Shown here: one piece after another, positions 16,388 to 24,858 of the stretch | Position numbering within the stretch: the first letter of the stretch is position 1 | Layout of the letters: each line of letters starts with the position of its first letter | NCBI GenBank assembly: GCA_947628285.1 | Contig: CANQZK010000002.1 | Location: forward strand, 1 to 46,318 | Direction of reading: 5' to 3' | Source of the DNA: an uncultured Muribaculaceae bacterium | GTDB taxonomy: Bacteria; Bacteroidota; Bacteroidia; Bacteroidales; Muribaculaceae | DNA length: 46,318 nt | Made by a program: the position numbers and the translations under genes | Notes under the pieces: model-generated | Told to the model about the DNA's origin: nothing | What the model saw: only the letters and a program-made list of their open reading frames with translations | The model's database searches: none

Positions 16388-16846
16388 TTAAGCCTTTGTG
16401 TCGTTGTCTATATCGCGCCATGCTGCTGCCAGTACAGGCGTGCGCTTTATGCTGTAGTAGCAGCCGCCCATTACGGCAAAGCAGGCTGCTTTTTGGGCTG
16501 CGAACCAGCCTATCGGCAGGCTGTCGTTTTCGCCTGCGAGTGCCATAAACGCCAGTATGGCCACCGACACAATTATGTACACGGCCACTTTGGCCAGCAG
16601 CATTTTCAGTCTATCCTTGCGCTCCAGTTTGTAGGCGTATTGCTCCACGCCCAGCAGCAGGGCTTCGTATTCTTTTACTGGCATACCGTAATATGCGTTT
16701 ACGGTGTTGCCGTCAACCTTTACCAGCACTTCGCCTTTTTTGATGTTGGCGACAGCCTGCACGCGCTTGCTGAATGTGTGGGTCATTGTGTTGTTGGCGG
16801 TGTTAAACTGGGTGTCCCAGTTGTAAGTCGGTTGTTTAGTTGCCAT
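16388..16846 (-). CDS. Hypothetical membrane protein
   Basis: Starts MATKQPTYNWDTQFN; hydrophobic segments MLLAKVAVYIIVSVAILAFMALAG and WFAAQKAACFAVMGGCYY. Confidence 0.55.
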   Translation of the reverse strand: MATKQPTYNWDTQFNTANNTMTHTFSKRVQAVANIKKGEVLVKVDGNTVNAYYGMPVKEYEALLLGVEQYAYKLERKDRLKMLLAKVAVYIIVSVAILAFMALAGENDSLPIGWFAAQKAACFAVMGGCYYSIKRTPVLAAAWRDIDNDTKA

Positions 16847-16859
16847 GTTGCTTATGTAT

Positions 16860-17417
16860 TTAGTTGTTGGCGAATAGGTTATTTTCGGCTGCATAGCGGT
16901 TAAACTCGGCCATGCTGTGTACGCCCAGCTTGCGAAAACTGGCTTTTCGGTGGTTTGCTACAGTGTTGATGCTGATAAACAGGCGTTCTGCTATGTCGGT
17001 ATCGCTTACGCCCTCATAGCACAGGCGCATTACTTCCAGCTGGCGTTCGCTTAATTTGCTGTTGAATACAGGCTGGCACAGTATTTTGTCATACTTGCAC
17101 TCGCCGCGCAACGGACAACTTACAAACTCAAAGTGGAAATTACCGTTGCCGTCTACATCAATTTCGTTGTCATATACACCGAAATTGCATTTAATAAACC
17201 TGCGCACGGCCAAATAATCCCTGTAGCTTTTATTGGGCAATGTTTTACTGTATAGCTCCATAAGCGCATCATAAGCCTGTGGGTAATACTCGCGCACGGT
17301 GCTTAACATTGCCTGTATAAAGTCGTAGTCGGTTTCCTTAAGTTGTCGTTCAGCTTGGCCAACTTCGCGCAATGTTACCTCGCCCTCGGGCGTTGTGTAA
17401 AACTCTACCCCTCGCAT
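16860..17417 (-). CDS. LuxR/GerE-type HTH transcriptional regulator
   Basis: C-term LSERQLEVMRLCYEGVSDTDIAERLFISINTVANHRKASFRKLGVHSMAEFNRYA. Confidence 0.87.
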   Translation of the reverse strand: MRGVEFYTTPEGEVTLREVGQAERQLKETDYDFIQAMLSTVREYYPQAYDALMELYSKTLPNKSYRDYLAVRRFIKCNFGVYDNEIDVDGNGNFHFEFVSCPLRGECKYDKILCQPVFNSKLSERQLEVMRLCYEGVSDTDIAERLFISINTVANHRKASFRKLGVHSMAEFNRYAAENNLFANN

Positions 17418-17674
17418 ACTGGTGTAGGAAATAACTGTTCTTCACTATATCCCAGCCTTTCGGCTATTAGCTTGCGTTTCAACGCATCGGGTCGTTGTAC
17501 CCCTTGTATCCACATACGTACAGTTTGCTGGCTGCACATACATAGCTGCGCCATTTCCTCTACGAAAGCCTGCTTGGGGGCTTTTGGCGGTTCGGGCAAT
17601 GCCCGATACAGCTCGCCAAAGGTGGGGGCATAGTCCGCTGAGGTCATTTTTTCATCTTTTTTGCTGTTTGCCAT
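17405..17674 (-). CDS. Phage HTH (Cro/XRE-like) regulator
   Basis: FVEEMAQLCMCSQQTVRMWIQGVQRPDALKRKLIAERLGYSEEQLFP; divergent from the repressor-like gene. Confidence 0.6.
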   Translation of the reverse strand: MANSKKDEKMTSADYAPTFGELYRALPEPPKAPKQAFVEEMAQLCMCSQQTVRMWIQGVQRPDALKRKLIAERLGYSEEQLFPTPVCEG

Positions 17675-17727
17675 ATCGTTTTTGGTATTTTTGATGTATC
17701 TTTGCAGTGTTATTAGCTGTGAACGGG

Positions 17728-17747
17728 GCGTTATCAACTATTAACGC
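17728..17747. promoter_or_regulatory. Inverted repeat GCGTTA-N8-TAACGC near the predicted TSS of the leftward early operon (operator candidate)
   Basis: gcgttatcaactattaacgc, directly downstream of the leftward promoter. Confidence 0.5.
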
Positions 17748-17749
17748 TG

Positions 17750-17781
17750 CAAATCTACAGCTAATTTTGATAAGTGCCAAA
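17750..17781 (-). promoter_or_regulatory. Bacteroidetes-type promoter of the leftward phage operon
   Basis: Minus strand TTTG-N20-TAGATTTG. Confidence 0.65.
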
Positions 17782-17856
17782 TAATTTCACAAATATTTTT
17801 GCGTTGCATATCGCTAAATTTGATGTATAACACGTAAATAACACCTGTAATGCTCT

Positions 17857-18375
17857 ATGAATGAGTTAGATACAATGCGCATTGCGCTTAAAAATTTTTT
17901 TGCCGACAAAGGTATGTCGCAAACCAAAATTGCCGAGCTGGTGGGTACATCACAGCAAACAGTGAGTGGACTGCTGTCTAACCGCAACTTTGGCAAACGC
18001 ACTGCGCAAAAGTGGTGTGAGGTGTTTGGGCTTAACCCAGCATGGCTTATAACAGGCGAGGGCGAAATGCTTATGGCCGACAAGGAGCGCAAAGCTGCGG
18101 AGGCCAGCGAACAGCCAGCCGATGCTACCGCACACGCGCCTATTACATCAAAAATGATTGTAGAGTTAGGAGCAAATGCTGTGGCCACACAAATACTGGA
18201 GCTGGTGCAGAATGGCGAACTGTACACCAAAACACAAGTGGCAAAGTTAGAGGACAAGATTGCCCAGCAGGAAAAAACGATAAACGAGCTTAACCGCGAA
18301 ATAGGCTCTCTACGCGCACAGCTGCACCAGTGCAACGTGCCAGCCAAAGAAACATTAAACAGCACCGAATTATGA
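17857..18375 (+). CDS. XRE-family HTH repressor-like protein
   Basis: MRIALKNFFADKGMSQTKIAELVGTSQQTVSGLLSNRNFGKRTAQKWCEVFGLNPAWLITGEGEM plus C-terminal coiled coil. Confidence 0.85.
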   Translation: MNELDTMRIALKNFFADKGMSQTKIAELVGTSQQTVSGLLSNRNFGKRTAQKWCEVFGLNPAWLITGEGEMLMADKERKAAEASEQPADATAHAPITSKMIVELGANAVATQILELVQNGELYTKTQVAKLEDKIAQQEKTINELNREIGSLRAQLHQCNVPAKETLNSTEL

Positions 18376-18614
18376 CAACACTATACACCACGGCCATAGA
18401 TGCCATTATGGGAGTGCTTGGGGCAATAGCACAAAAAAAGCCTGCCACAGGGGAAAACCTGCAACAGGCATTACTTAAGGTTGAAATCGCACTTGACAAC
18501 GCCAGCACCATGCCAGCAGCCCCAGCCGATGAAGTGGCACGGCTGCTGCACCTGCGCGAGCAGTTATTAACCGCCCAAAGATACAGCTACCATGCCCAGC
18601 CCTGCCAGTATTGA
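18372..18614 (+). CDS. Hypothetical phage protein
   Basis: ATGA overlap with the repressor gene; MTTLYTTAIDAIMGVLGAIAQKKPATGENLQQALLKVEIAL. Confidence 0.55.
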   Translation: MTTLYTTAIDAIMGVLGAIAQKKPATGENLQQALLKVEIALDNASTMPAAPADEVARLLHLREQLLTAQRYSYHAQPCQY

Positions 18615-18927
18615 AGTTAACAGGGGCATTAAGGAAAGGTTTTACAAGGCCATTGTTGCCCTTATAGAAAAAAAGCTGTTAAGGGGTCGGCAAACTTACT
18701 GCAAGCTGTACGACATTGACAAACGCAATTTCTACTCACAGGAAAAGGATTTGCAGGAGGCCAAACTAAAACTGTACTGGCTTGTTCCGTTGGTGGAGCA
18801 TTACGGCATAAGCGCACACTGGCTGCTTACTGGGCAGGGGCGTATGTTTGAACCCAAAGCCCAGCGAAAGCAACGTGCCACCATGTACGACAGGGAAACA
18901 GGCTCGCCCACTACTGGGGAGCAGTAA
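18592..18927 (+). CDS. Hypothetical HTH-like phage protein
   Basis: RQTYCKLYDIDKRNFYSQEKDLQEAKLKLYWLVPLVEHYGISAHWLLTGQGRMFEP. Confidence 0.6.
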   Translation: MPSPASIEVNRGIKERFYKAIVALIEKKLLRGRQTYCKLYDIDKRNFYSQEKDLQEAKLKLYWLVPLVEHYGISAHWLLTGQGRMFEPKAQRKQRATMYDRETGSPTTGEQ

Positions 18928-20176
18928 AGTTTACCAGCTCCAGCACACGCCTGTTCGCCTCGTCCTGCTGGCTGTAATCCTTATCAATGTAAATATCCGT
19001 AATGCGCATTTGCTCGTCTACATGATTTAAGGCTTCGTGTATGGTAGCCTTATCTATATTGGCCTTATTGCGTGCCAGTGTTGCCCATGTATGCCGCGCT
19101 GCGTAAAACTCCAAATCACTTATCTTTACGCTTTCCATTGCCCCTATTAGCTTAAGGCCGCGATTTATGTTGGTACACATGGTTTGATAGCTGGCATAAC
19201 GCCTGTGGAAGTTAAACACCCTTTCGCCAGTAGGGTCAAGGTATTTTTCTACCAAAGGGCGCACGCATGGCTCCACCTTAATACTTATCAGTGCTTCATC
19301 GGCTCGCCTGCTGCGTGTTTTCGTACGCTTATAGGTTATGCGCTCGCCGTCATAGTCCACGGCATTATACAGGTCAACATTATTCATGCCTATAAGGCCA
19401 AAAGACAGCAGGAATAAATCGCGTGCAGTGGTAATTCGGCTGTCCACTGTGTGGCCGTCTTTAACTTGCATTATGGCCTGTAGCTGTTCCACTGTTATAC
19501 TCCGCTTTCGTGTTATCGGGGGCTTTGGCACTTTGAACCGCTTAAAAGGGCTTAACGGTATGCGTATAATGCCTGCGTCCTCGTCATTATAACGCTCTTT
19601 CGCTTTGTTGTGCAGTATACGCACCGCGCCCAAATAAGAACTGGGGGCACGTTCCCCTTTTACCCTGTGGGGGCGTGCTGGCTCGTTTTTTATAAAGGTG
19701 CAAAATTCCTCCAGCAGTTTTACTGTAACCTCGCTTATGTCCAAATGGTCGCGCTTCAAAAAACGTTTAAGGGCTACGAGTGCAGACCTATAGTAACGGC
19801 CAGTACCTACTCGGCCGCAATCCAGCATCTCCTGTACTACCTGCTCGCCAAACTGTATAAAGTCCAGCCTAAATGCGCCATGTTGTTTTTCATAGCTGTT
19901 TATATACTCCAGCACCTCGTCAATTGTCATAACCTCCGCACGCACTTGCGGAATAGTTGCTGCGATGCGCTGGTAACGCTCAACCTCTTTTTTCAGCTGG
20001 TCAGCAATGGCCGCGTCCTTTACCTTTAGCCCACGTGTAAGGTCTTTGGCGGTAACGAATATGTTTGTAGGTATGTGCCGCTTCTGCCTGTTGTGGGTAA
20101 CTCTAATCTTTACGTTGTATGTGCCATCACTTTTGCGGTGGTGGGCATACACAACAGCTTTGAATGTTGTTGCCAT
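18911..20176 (-). CDS. int: Tyrosine recombinase/integrase, Bacteroidetes phage type
   Basis: FLLSFGLIGMNNVDLYNA...SDLEFYAARHTWATLARNKANIDKATIHEALNHVDEQMRITDIYIDKDY; next to the tRNA. Confidence 0.93.
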   Translation of the reverse strand: MATTFKAVVYAHHRKSDGTYNVKIRVTHNRQKRHIPTNIFVTAKDLTRGLKVKDAAIADQLKKEVERYQRIAATIPQVRAEVMTIDEVLEYINSYEKQHGAFRLDFIQFGEQVVQEMLDCGRVGTGRYYRSALVALKRFLKRDHLDISEVTVKLLEEFCTFIKNEPARPHRVKGERAPSSYLGAVRILHNKAKERYNDEDAGIIRIPLSPFKRFKVPKPPITRKRSITVEQLQAIMQVKDGHTVDSRITTARDLFLLSFGLIGMNNVDLYNAVDYDGERITYKRTKTRSRRADEALISIKVEPCVRPLVEKYLDPTGERVFNFHRRYASYQTMCTNINRGLKLIGAMESVKISDLEFYAARHTWATLARNKANIDKATIHEALNHVDEQMRITDIYIDKDYSQQDEANRRVLELVNFTAPQ

Positions 20177-20288
20177 TATACTTTGTTACTGCGAATTAAC
20201 AATGCCAACTGTGGCCACATTCCTGTGGAACATTTGAACCACAATTTGCCGCAAAGTTAGTTACAGGGGCTGAAAAGTGCGGAAAAAA

Positions 20289-20317
20289 GGGTTACTAACT
20301 TTTGAAAGTAGTAACCC
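20289..20317 (-). terminator. Rho-independent terminator downstream of tRNA-Arg
   Basis: Minus strand GGGTTACTACTTTCAAAAGTTAGTAACCC followed by TTTTTT. Confidence 0.75.
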
Positions 20318-20324
20318 TTAAATG

Positions 20325-20396
20325 TACTCCCGAAGGGAATCGAACCCTTATCATTGGAACCGGAATCCAGTATTCTATCCATTGAACTACAGGAGC
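20325..20396 (-). tRNA. tRNA-Arg (anticodon CCG)
   Basis: GCTCCTG TA GTTC AATGGATA GAAT A CTGGA TTCCGGT TCCAA TGAT AAGGG TTCGATT CCCTT CGGGAGT A; cloverleaf folded by hand; no encoded CCA. Confidence 0.88.
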
Positions 20397-20425
20397 TTAC
20401 GATATTTTAGAGCCGAACAATCTCT

Positions 20426-20457
20426 TTTGTTCGTTTGGCCATATTAGCCTATTTTTG
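20426..20457 (+). promoter_or_regulatory. Bacteroidetes-type promoter reading toward ung
   Basis: TTTG-N20-TATTTTTG on the plus strand between the tRNA and the tRNA stub. Confidence 0.5.
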
Positions 20458-20484
20458 TAACTTTGCCCGAAACGGGATAGTTGC

Positions 20485-20522
20485 ACCGGAATCCAATATT
20501 CTATCCATTGAACTACGGAGAC
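20485..20522 (-). pseudogene. Truncated tRNA-Arg (5' half through anticodon loop only)
   Basis: GTCTCCGTAGTTCAATGGATAGAATATTGGATTCCGGT then non-tRNA sequence; near-identical to the 20325-20396 tRNA up to the loop. Confidence 0.85.
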
Positions 20523-20555
20523 GTGTTTTAAGTGCAGTTTTTGCCTTTGCGACTG

Positions 20556-20587
20556 CAAAAGTAATCGTTTTTTTGTAAATTTGCAAA
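20556..20587 (-). promoter_or_regulatory. Bacteroidetes-type promoter driving tRNA stub + tRNA-Arg
   Basis: Minus strand TTTG-N20-TACTTTTG upstream of the tRNA stub. Confidence 0.6.
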
Positions 20588-20645
20588 AAATAAGTGACTC
20601 ACTTGGAATAGCAATTGATTTTTACTTAAAAGACAGCTGAGTATT

Positions 20646-21311
20646 ATGGACGTCCGAATCGACCCCTCATGGCATACGGCTCTTGCCGATGAATGGAATA
20701 AACCGTATTTCGCCGACCTTGCGAACTTTGTCCGCGAGCAATACCGCACAACCACGGTTTACCCGGCCGCCGGCAATATCTTCGCGGCCTTCGACGCCTG
20801 CCCTTTCGACAAGGTCAAGGTTGTCATCGTGGGCCAGGACCCCTACCATGAACCGGGGCAGGCCATGGGCCTATCGTTCGCTGTGCCTCAGGGCGTCCGC
20901 ATGCCTCCCTCGCTGGTCAACATATTCAAGGAAATCCGCAGCGATACGGGCGTGGAGCCGCTGCCCGACGGCGACCTGCGGCGATGGGCCAGTCAGGGCG
21001 TTCTGCTGCTCAACGCCACCCTGACGGTCGAGGCCCATCGCGCCGCCTCGCATCAGGGACGCGGCTGGGAGAATCTGACCGACGCCGCCATCCGTGCGCT
21101 GTCCGAAGGCCGCCAGGGGCTGGTGTTCATGCTGTGGGGCAGCTCGGCCATGCGCAAGGGGGCTTCCATTGACCGCATGCACCACCTGGTGCTGACATCG
21201 CCCCACCCCTCGCCGCTTTCGGCGCATCGCGGATTCTTCGGCAACCATCATTTCTCGCGGGCCAACGACTATCTGAAAGCTCGCGGACTGTCCCCCATAG
21301 ACTGGCGATGA
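20646..21311 (+). CDS. ung: Uracil-DNA glycosylase
   Basis: VVIVGQDPYHEPGQAMGLSFAV...GVLLLNATLTVEAHRAASHQGRGWENLTD...SPHPSPLSAHRGFFGN. Confidence 0.97.
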   Translation: MDVRIDPSWHTALADEWNKPYFADLANFVREQYRTTTVYPAAGNIFAAFDACPFDKVKVVIVGQDPYHEPGQAMGLSFAVPQGVRMPPSLVNIFKEIRSDTGVEPLPDGDLRRWASQGVLLLNATLTVEAHRAASHQGRGWENLTDAAIRALSEGRQGLVFMLWGSSAMRKGASIDRMHHLVLTSPHPSPLSAHRGFFGNHHFSRANDYLKARGLSPIDWR

Positions 21312-22564
21312 AAAGGCTCCTCACACTGCTGTCCGCGCTCTGCTGCATACTGTGCGGCCGGGCCATTACGGACACCATGACCGGCATATTCGACGACCGC
21401 ATCCGCACGGTCCACGCCGTCACGGACGGCAACATGTTCGCGCCCCCGGTGGTGATGGAAGGCACCGGCGGACGCATCAATTTCGCCTTTGACCATCTGG
21501 CGGACGACCGCGACTATTTCCGTTACCGCATAGTGCGCTGCGAGGCCGACTGGCAACCGTCGCGCCTGGCCGAAGCCGAATACCTCGAGGGGTTCAACGA
21601 ATCGCCCATAGAGGATTACGAGTTCTCACGCGCCACCACAGTGCCCTACGTGCATTATTCGTTCGATTTCCCCAACGAGCAGATCCGGCCCACGCTGTCG
21701 GGCAACTATCTTGTGCAGGTGTACCGCGAGGACAATCCGGACGAGGTCCTGTGGCAGCACCGCGTCATGGTGAGCGAGCAGACCGCTCCGATATCGGTCA
21801 GCGTATCCACCGTGACCGATGTCGACTACAACGACGGCCACCAGCAGTTGGCCGTGACGGTCGATACCGAGCGGGCCGACGTAGACAATCCGTTCAACGA
21901 CCTGCGCGTGGTCATAAGCCAGAACGGCCGCGCCGACAATGAGGTGACCCTGCGGCAGCCCATGCGCATGTCCGGCTCGAAGGCCGTCTATGAGCATCAG
22001 CGCCCGCTGGTGTTCGAGGCCGGCAACGAGTACCGCCGCATGGAGGTGTCGAACATCAACTATCCCGGCATGCACGTCGAGGACATTGCCTACTCACGCC
22101 CATACTACCATTTCAAGCTGCAGACAGACCAGTCACGCGCCGGACAGTCCTACCTGTATGATCAGACCCAGCATGGCCGGTTTGTGGTGCGTGAGTATAA
22201 TTCCGACGAGTCAGACGTGGACGCCGATTACGTAGTGGTCCACTTCGCCCTGGAATATCCCGAAATGCCCGGCTATCAGATATTTCTGGACGGCGACTTC
22301 ACCTCCCGTCGGTTCGACCCGTCCTCGATAATGAGCTTCAACCGCGCCACGGGCCTGTATGAGAAAGCCGTGCTGCTCAAGCAGGGCGCATACAACTATC
22401 AGTACCTTGCCGTGCCCCCGGGCGGCAAGCGCGGTACCACCTCGGTAATCGAGGGCGACAAATACCAGACCGTCAACGAGTACCTTGTCAAGGTCTACAC
22501 CCGCCGACCCACCGAACGCACCGATCGCCTCATTGGTGTAACCCAAATCACAACCGAACCATAA
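21308..22564 (+). CDS. Type IX secretion plug-like (DUF5103) protein
   Basis: Signal peptide; FRYRIVRCEADWQPSRLAEAEYLEGFNESPIEDYEFSRATTVPYVHYSFDFPNEQIRPTLSGNYLVQVYREDN. Confidence 0.8.
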   Translation: MKRLLTLLSALCCILCGRAITDTMTGIFDDRIRTVHAVTDGNMFAPPVVMEGTGGRINFAFDHLADDRDYFRYRIVRCEADWQPSRLAEAEYLEGFNESPIEDYEFSRATTVPYVHYSFDFPNEQIRPTLSGNYLVQVYREDNPDEVLWQHRVMVSEQTAPISVSVSTVTDVDYNDGHQQLAVTVDTERADVDNPFNDLRVVISQNGRADNEVTLRQPMRMSGSKAVYEHQRPLVFEAGNEYRRMEVSNINYPGMHVEDIAYSRPYYHFKLQTDQSRAGQSYLYDQTQHGRFVVREYNSDESDVDADYVVVHFALEYPEMPGYQIFLDGDFTSRRFDPSSIMSFNRATGLYEKAVLLKQGAYNYQYLAVPPGGKRGTTSVIEGDKYQTVNEYLVKVYTRRPTERTDRLIGVTQITTEP

Positions 22565-22566
22565 GC

Positions 22567-23166
22567 ATGATACAGATACAGGACACAATAGTGAGCCTCG
22601 ACCTCATAGAACGTTATTTCTGCTGCGACCTTGACAAATGCAAGGGCCAATGCTGCATCGACGGCGATGCCGGCGCCCCTCTGACCGCCGAGGAGGACGA
22701 GCGCATCAAGGCCATCCTGCCCGAAATTTACGATGACCTTCTGCCGGCGGCCCGCCGCGTCATTGACGAGGAAGGGACAAGCTACGTGGACGAGGAAGGC
22801 GACCTGGTGACGCAGATAATCGACGGCGGCAACTGCGTGTTCAGCTGCTATGACGACAACGGCATGTGCCTGTGCGCCATCGAGAAAGCCTACCGCGAAG
22901 GACGCGTCGATTTCCGCAAGCCGCAGTCATGCCATCTCTATCCCGTACGCCTGAAAAAGTACCCAACCTTCACGGCCGTCAACCTGCACCGCTGGAAAAT
23001 CTGCAAATGCGCCGAGGTGCTGGGCCGTGCCAAGCAACTGCGGGCATACGAATTCCTGCGCGAGCCTCTCACCGAGCGGTTCGGCAAGGACTGGTACGAC
23101 GAACTGGCCCTCACCGCAGGCGAGTACCTGAAGTGGAGCCAATCGTCTGACGGGCATAAGGATTAA
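22567..23166 (+). CDS. DUF3109 family protein
   Basis: YFCCDLDKCKGQCCIDGDAGAPLTAEE...GNCVFSCYDDNGMCLCAIEKA...KPQSCHLYPVRL. Confidence 0.85.
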   Translation: MIQIQDTIVSLDLIERYFCCDLDKCKGQCCIDGDAGAPLTAEEDERIKAILPEIYDDLLPAARRVIDEEGTSYVDEEGDLVTQIIDGGNCVFSCYDDNGMCLCAIEKAYREGRVDFRKPQSCHLYPVRLKKYPTFTAVNLHRWKICKCAEVLGRAKQLRAYEFLREPLTERFGKDWYDELALTAGEYLKWSQSSDGHKD

Positions 23167-23453
23167 CGACTCCCTACGGGCTCGTCAAGATAGTTGCGGG
23201 CGTGCGGCACGACTTTCGGTTTCGGCGTTTCCGGGCCGGATTTGCGTCGGCCTTTCCGTTTGCGGACTTTTCCGTCATTGACCGTATCGGCCGGCGTCTC
23301 CGGGATGGAATCAAGGCTGGCCGCCGGCACCTCACGTATCTCCACCTGACGGGTAGAGTGCTTTGCCGTGAATATGATGACGGCAAAGACTATGAGCAGC
23401 CCCACGGCAAGACCTATTGACTCACGGACAGTCTGACGGAAACGCCTCGCCAT
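23163..23453 (-). CDS. Hypothetical membrane-anchored protein
   Basis: Single TM SIGLAVGLLIVFAVIIFTA then basic tail. Confidence 0.6.
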   Translation of the reverse strand: MARRFRQTVRESIGLAVGLLIVFAVIIFTAKHSTRQVEIREVPAASLDSIPETPADTVNDGKVRKRKGRRKSGPETPKPKVVPHARNYLDEPVGSR

Positions 23454-23454
23454 G

Positions 23455-24822
23455 TCATATGAAGTTGGTTATCAGGATGGTGGCAATCAGCACCGGGGCA
23501 AGATAACGTACCACGAAAATCACGAAACCGGTGATGCGCGAGCGGATGGTACCCTCGTTGCTGAGCTGCGATTTGAGCAGCCCGCGGGGTGCGAACCAGC
23601 CTATGTACACGCAGACACCGATGGCTACCAGAGGCAGCATTATGTTGGTCGACACGGTATCGAGGAAGTCGAACAGATTCAGCCCGAAAATGGTGAACCC
23701 TCTCAGCGAGCTGAACGACAGTGAGCACAGCGCGCTGCAAGGCAGCAGCGGCAGCAGGGCCACGCAGCAGGCTTTCAGGCGGCTCATGCCGAATTTATCC
23801 TGCAGGAAGGCTATGATGACCTCGGTCGATGACACTGTAGAGGTCAGCGCAGCCGCAAACAGCAGGAAGAAGAACAGGATGGACCACAGCTGCGTGCCGG
23901 GGATTCTGGCGAACACCTCGGGCAGGGTCTGGAACACCAGCGTCACGCCGCGCAGCGAGTGGTCCGACAGGCCGAAACTTGCCACCGCCGGGAATATCAC
24001 AAAACCGACAAGCAGCGCCACAAGCAAGGTCATGCATGCCACGATGACAGATGTGCGCGTCAGGCGCGTGTCCGAGGGGTAATAGGCGCCGTAGGTTATC
24101 AGGATGCCCATGCCCAGGCTGAGCGAGAAAAAGCACTGTCCCAGGGCGTTGACCACGGTCATAGGCGTAATTTTGCTGAAGTCGGGCGAGAGGAACCACT
24201 CAACGCCGGCCGATGCGCCGGGCAGCGACAGCGTGACGCAGCACAGCACCACCAGCACCACGAACAGTACCGGCATCAGCACGTTGGACAGGCGCTCGAT
24301 GCCCTTCTGCACGCCGCCCATCAGCACTCCCAAGTTAATCAGGATGACCAGCGCGGTGAATATCACCGGCTGCAGGGGCGAGAAGATGTAATCCGTCATC
24401 TTGCCGGTGAAGAATTCGTCGGCAGCCGCCGAATTGCTCAGGTCGGCCCCGGCATAGAGGTCGCCCGTCAGCGAGTTCCAAAAGTACTGCAGTGTCCAAC
24501 CCTCAACCACCATGTAAAAACAGGCAATGAGGCATGACGCAAGGATTCCGGCAGCTCCGACCAGCCACCATGATTTGCCCGGCGACAGCTTGTTGAACAC
24601 CGTCACAGAGTCGGAACGGCCGCCGCGGCCCAGCGAAAACTCTGCCAACATGACCGAAATGCCCAGCATGAATATGCAGCATATGTACAGCAGCAGGAAC
24701 GCCGCGCCGCCGTTGGCCTGGGTCTCGGCCGGGAATCGCCATATGTTGCCCAGGCCCACGGCCGACCCGACCGTGGCCGCTATCAGGCCGACTTTGCTTT
24801 TGAATAATCTGTTTGTCGACAT
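23455..24822 (-). CDS. Sodium-dependent (NSS/SNF family) transporter
   Basis: LIAATVGSAVGLGNIWRFPAETQANGGAAFLLLYICCIFMLG; many TM segments. Confidence 0.92.
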   Translation of the reverse strand: MSTNRLFKSKVGLIAATVGSAVGLGNIWRFPAETQANGGAAFLLLYICCIFMLGISVMLAEFSLGRGGRSDSVTVFNKLSPGKSWWLVGAAGILASCLIACFYMVVEGWTLQYFWNSLTGDLYAGADLSNSAAADEFFTGKMTDYIFSPLQPVIFTALVILINLGVLMGGVQKGIERLSNVLMPVLFVVLVVLCCVTLSLPGASAGVEWFLSPDFSKITPMTVVNALGQCFFSLSLGMGILITYGAYYPSDTRLTRTSVIVACMTLLVALLVGFVIFPAVASFGLSDHSLRGVTLVFQTLPEVFARIPGTQLWSILFFFLLFAAALTSTVSSTEVIIAFLQDKFGMSRLKACCVALLPLLPCSALCSLSFSSLRGFTIFGLNLFDFLDTVSTNIMLPLVAIGVCVYIGWFAPRGLLKSQLSNEGTIRSRITGFVIFVVRYLAPVLIATILITNFI

Positions 24823-24858
24823 ATAATCTCTAATCTCTTTAAGTATAACTATGTGTAA

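Larger units (their letters stand above)
1..20485. mobile_element. Prophage (partial; continues beyond the left window edge), integrated at a tRNA-Arg locus
   Basis: Contiguous terminase subunits, SSB, DnaC-like, replication initiator, RecT, SbcC-like, HTH regulators and a tyrosine integrase next to a tRNA; mostly one-strand operon; abrupt switch to housekeeping genes at ung. Confidence 0.93.

Noticed and set aside
108-20029. Numerous plus-strand ORFs across the prophage (e.g. 742-1293, 1669-2205, 3535-4254, 12650-13681, 19610-20029)
   Set aside because: They are antisense shadows of clearly recognisable minus-strand genes, with low-complexity Cys/Leu/His-rich translations and no family motifs
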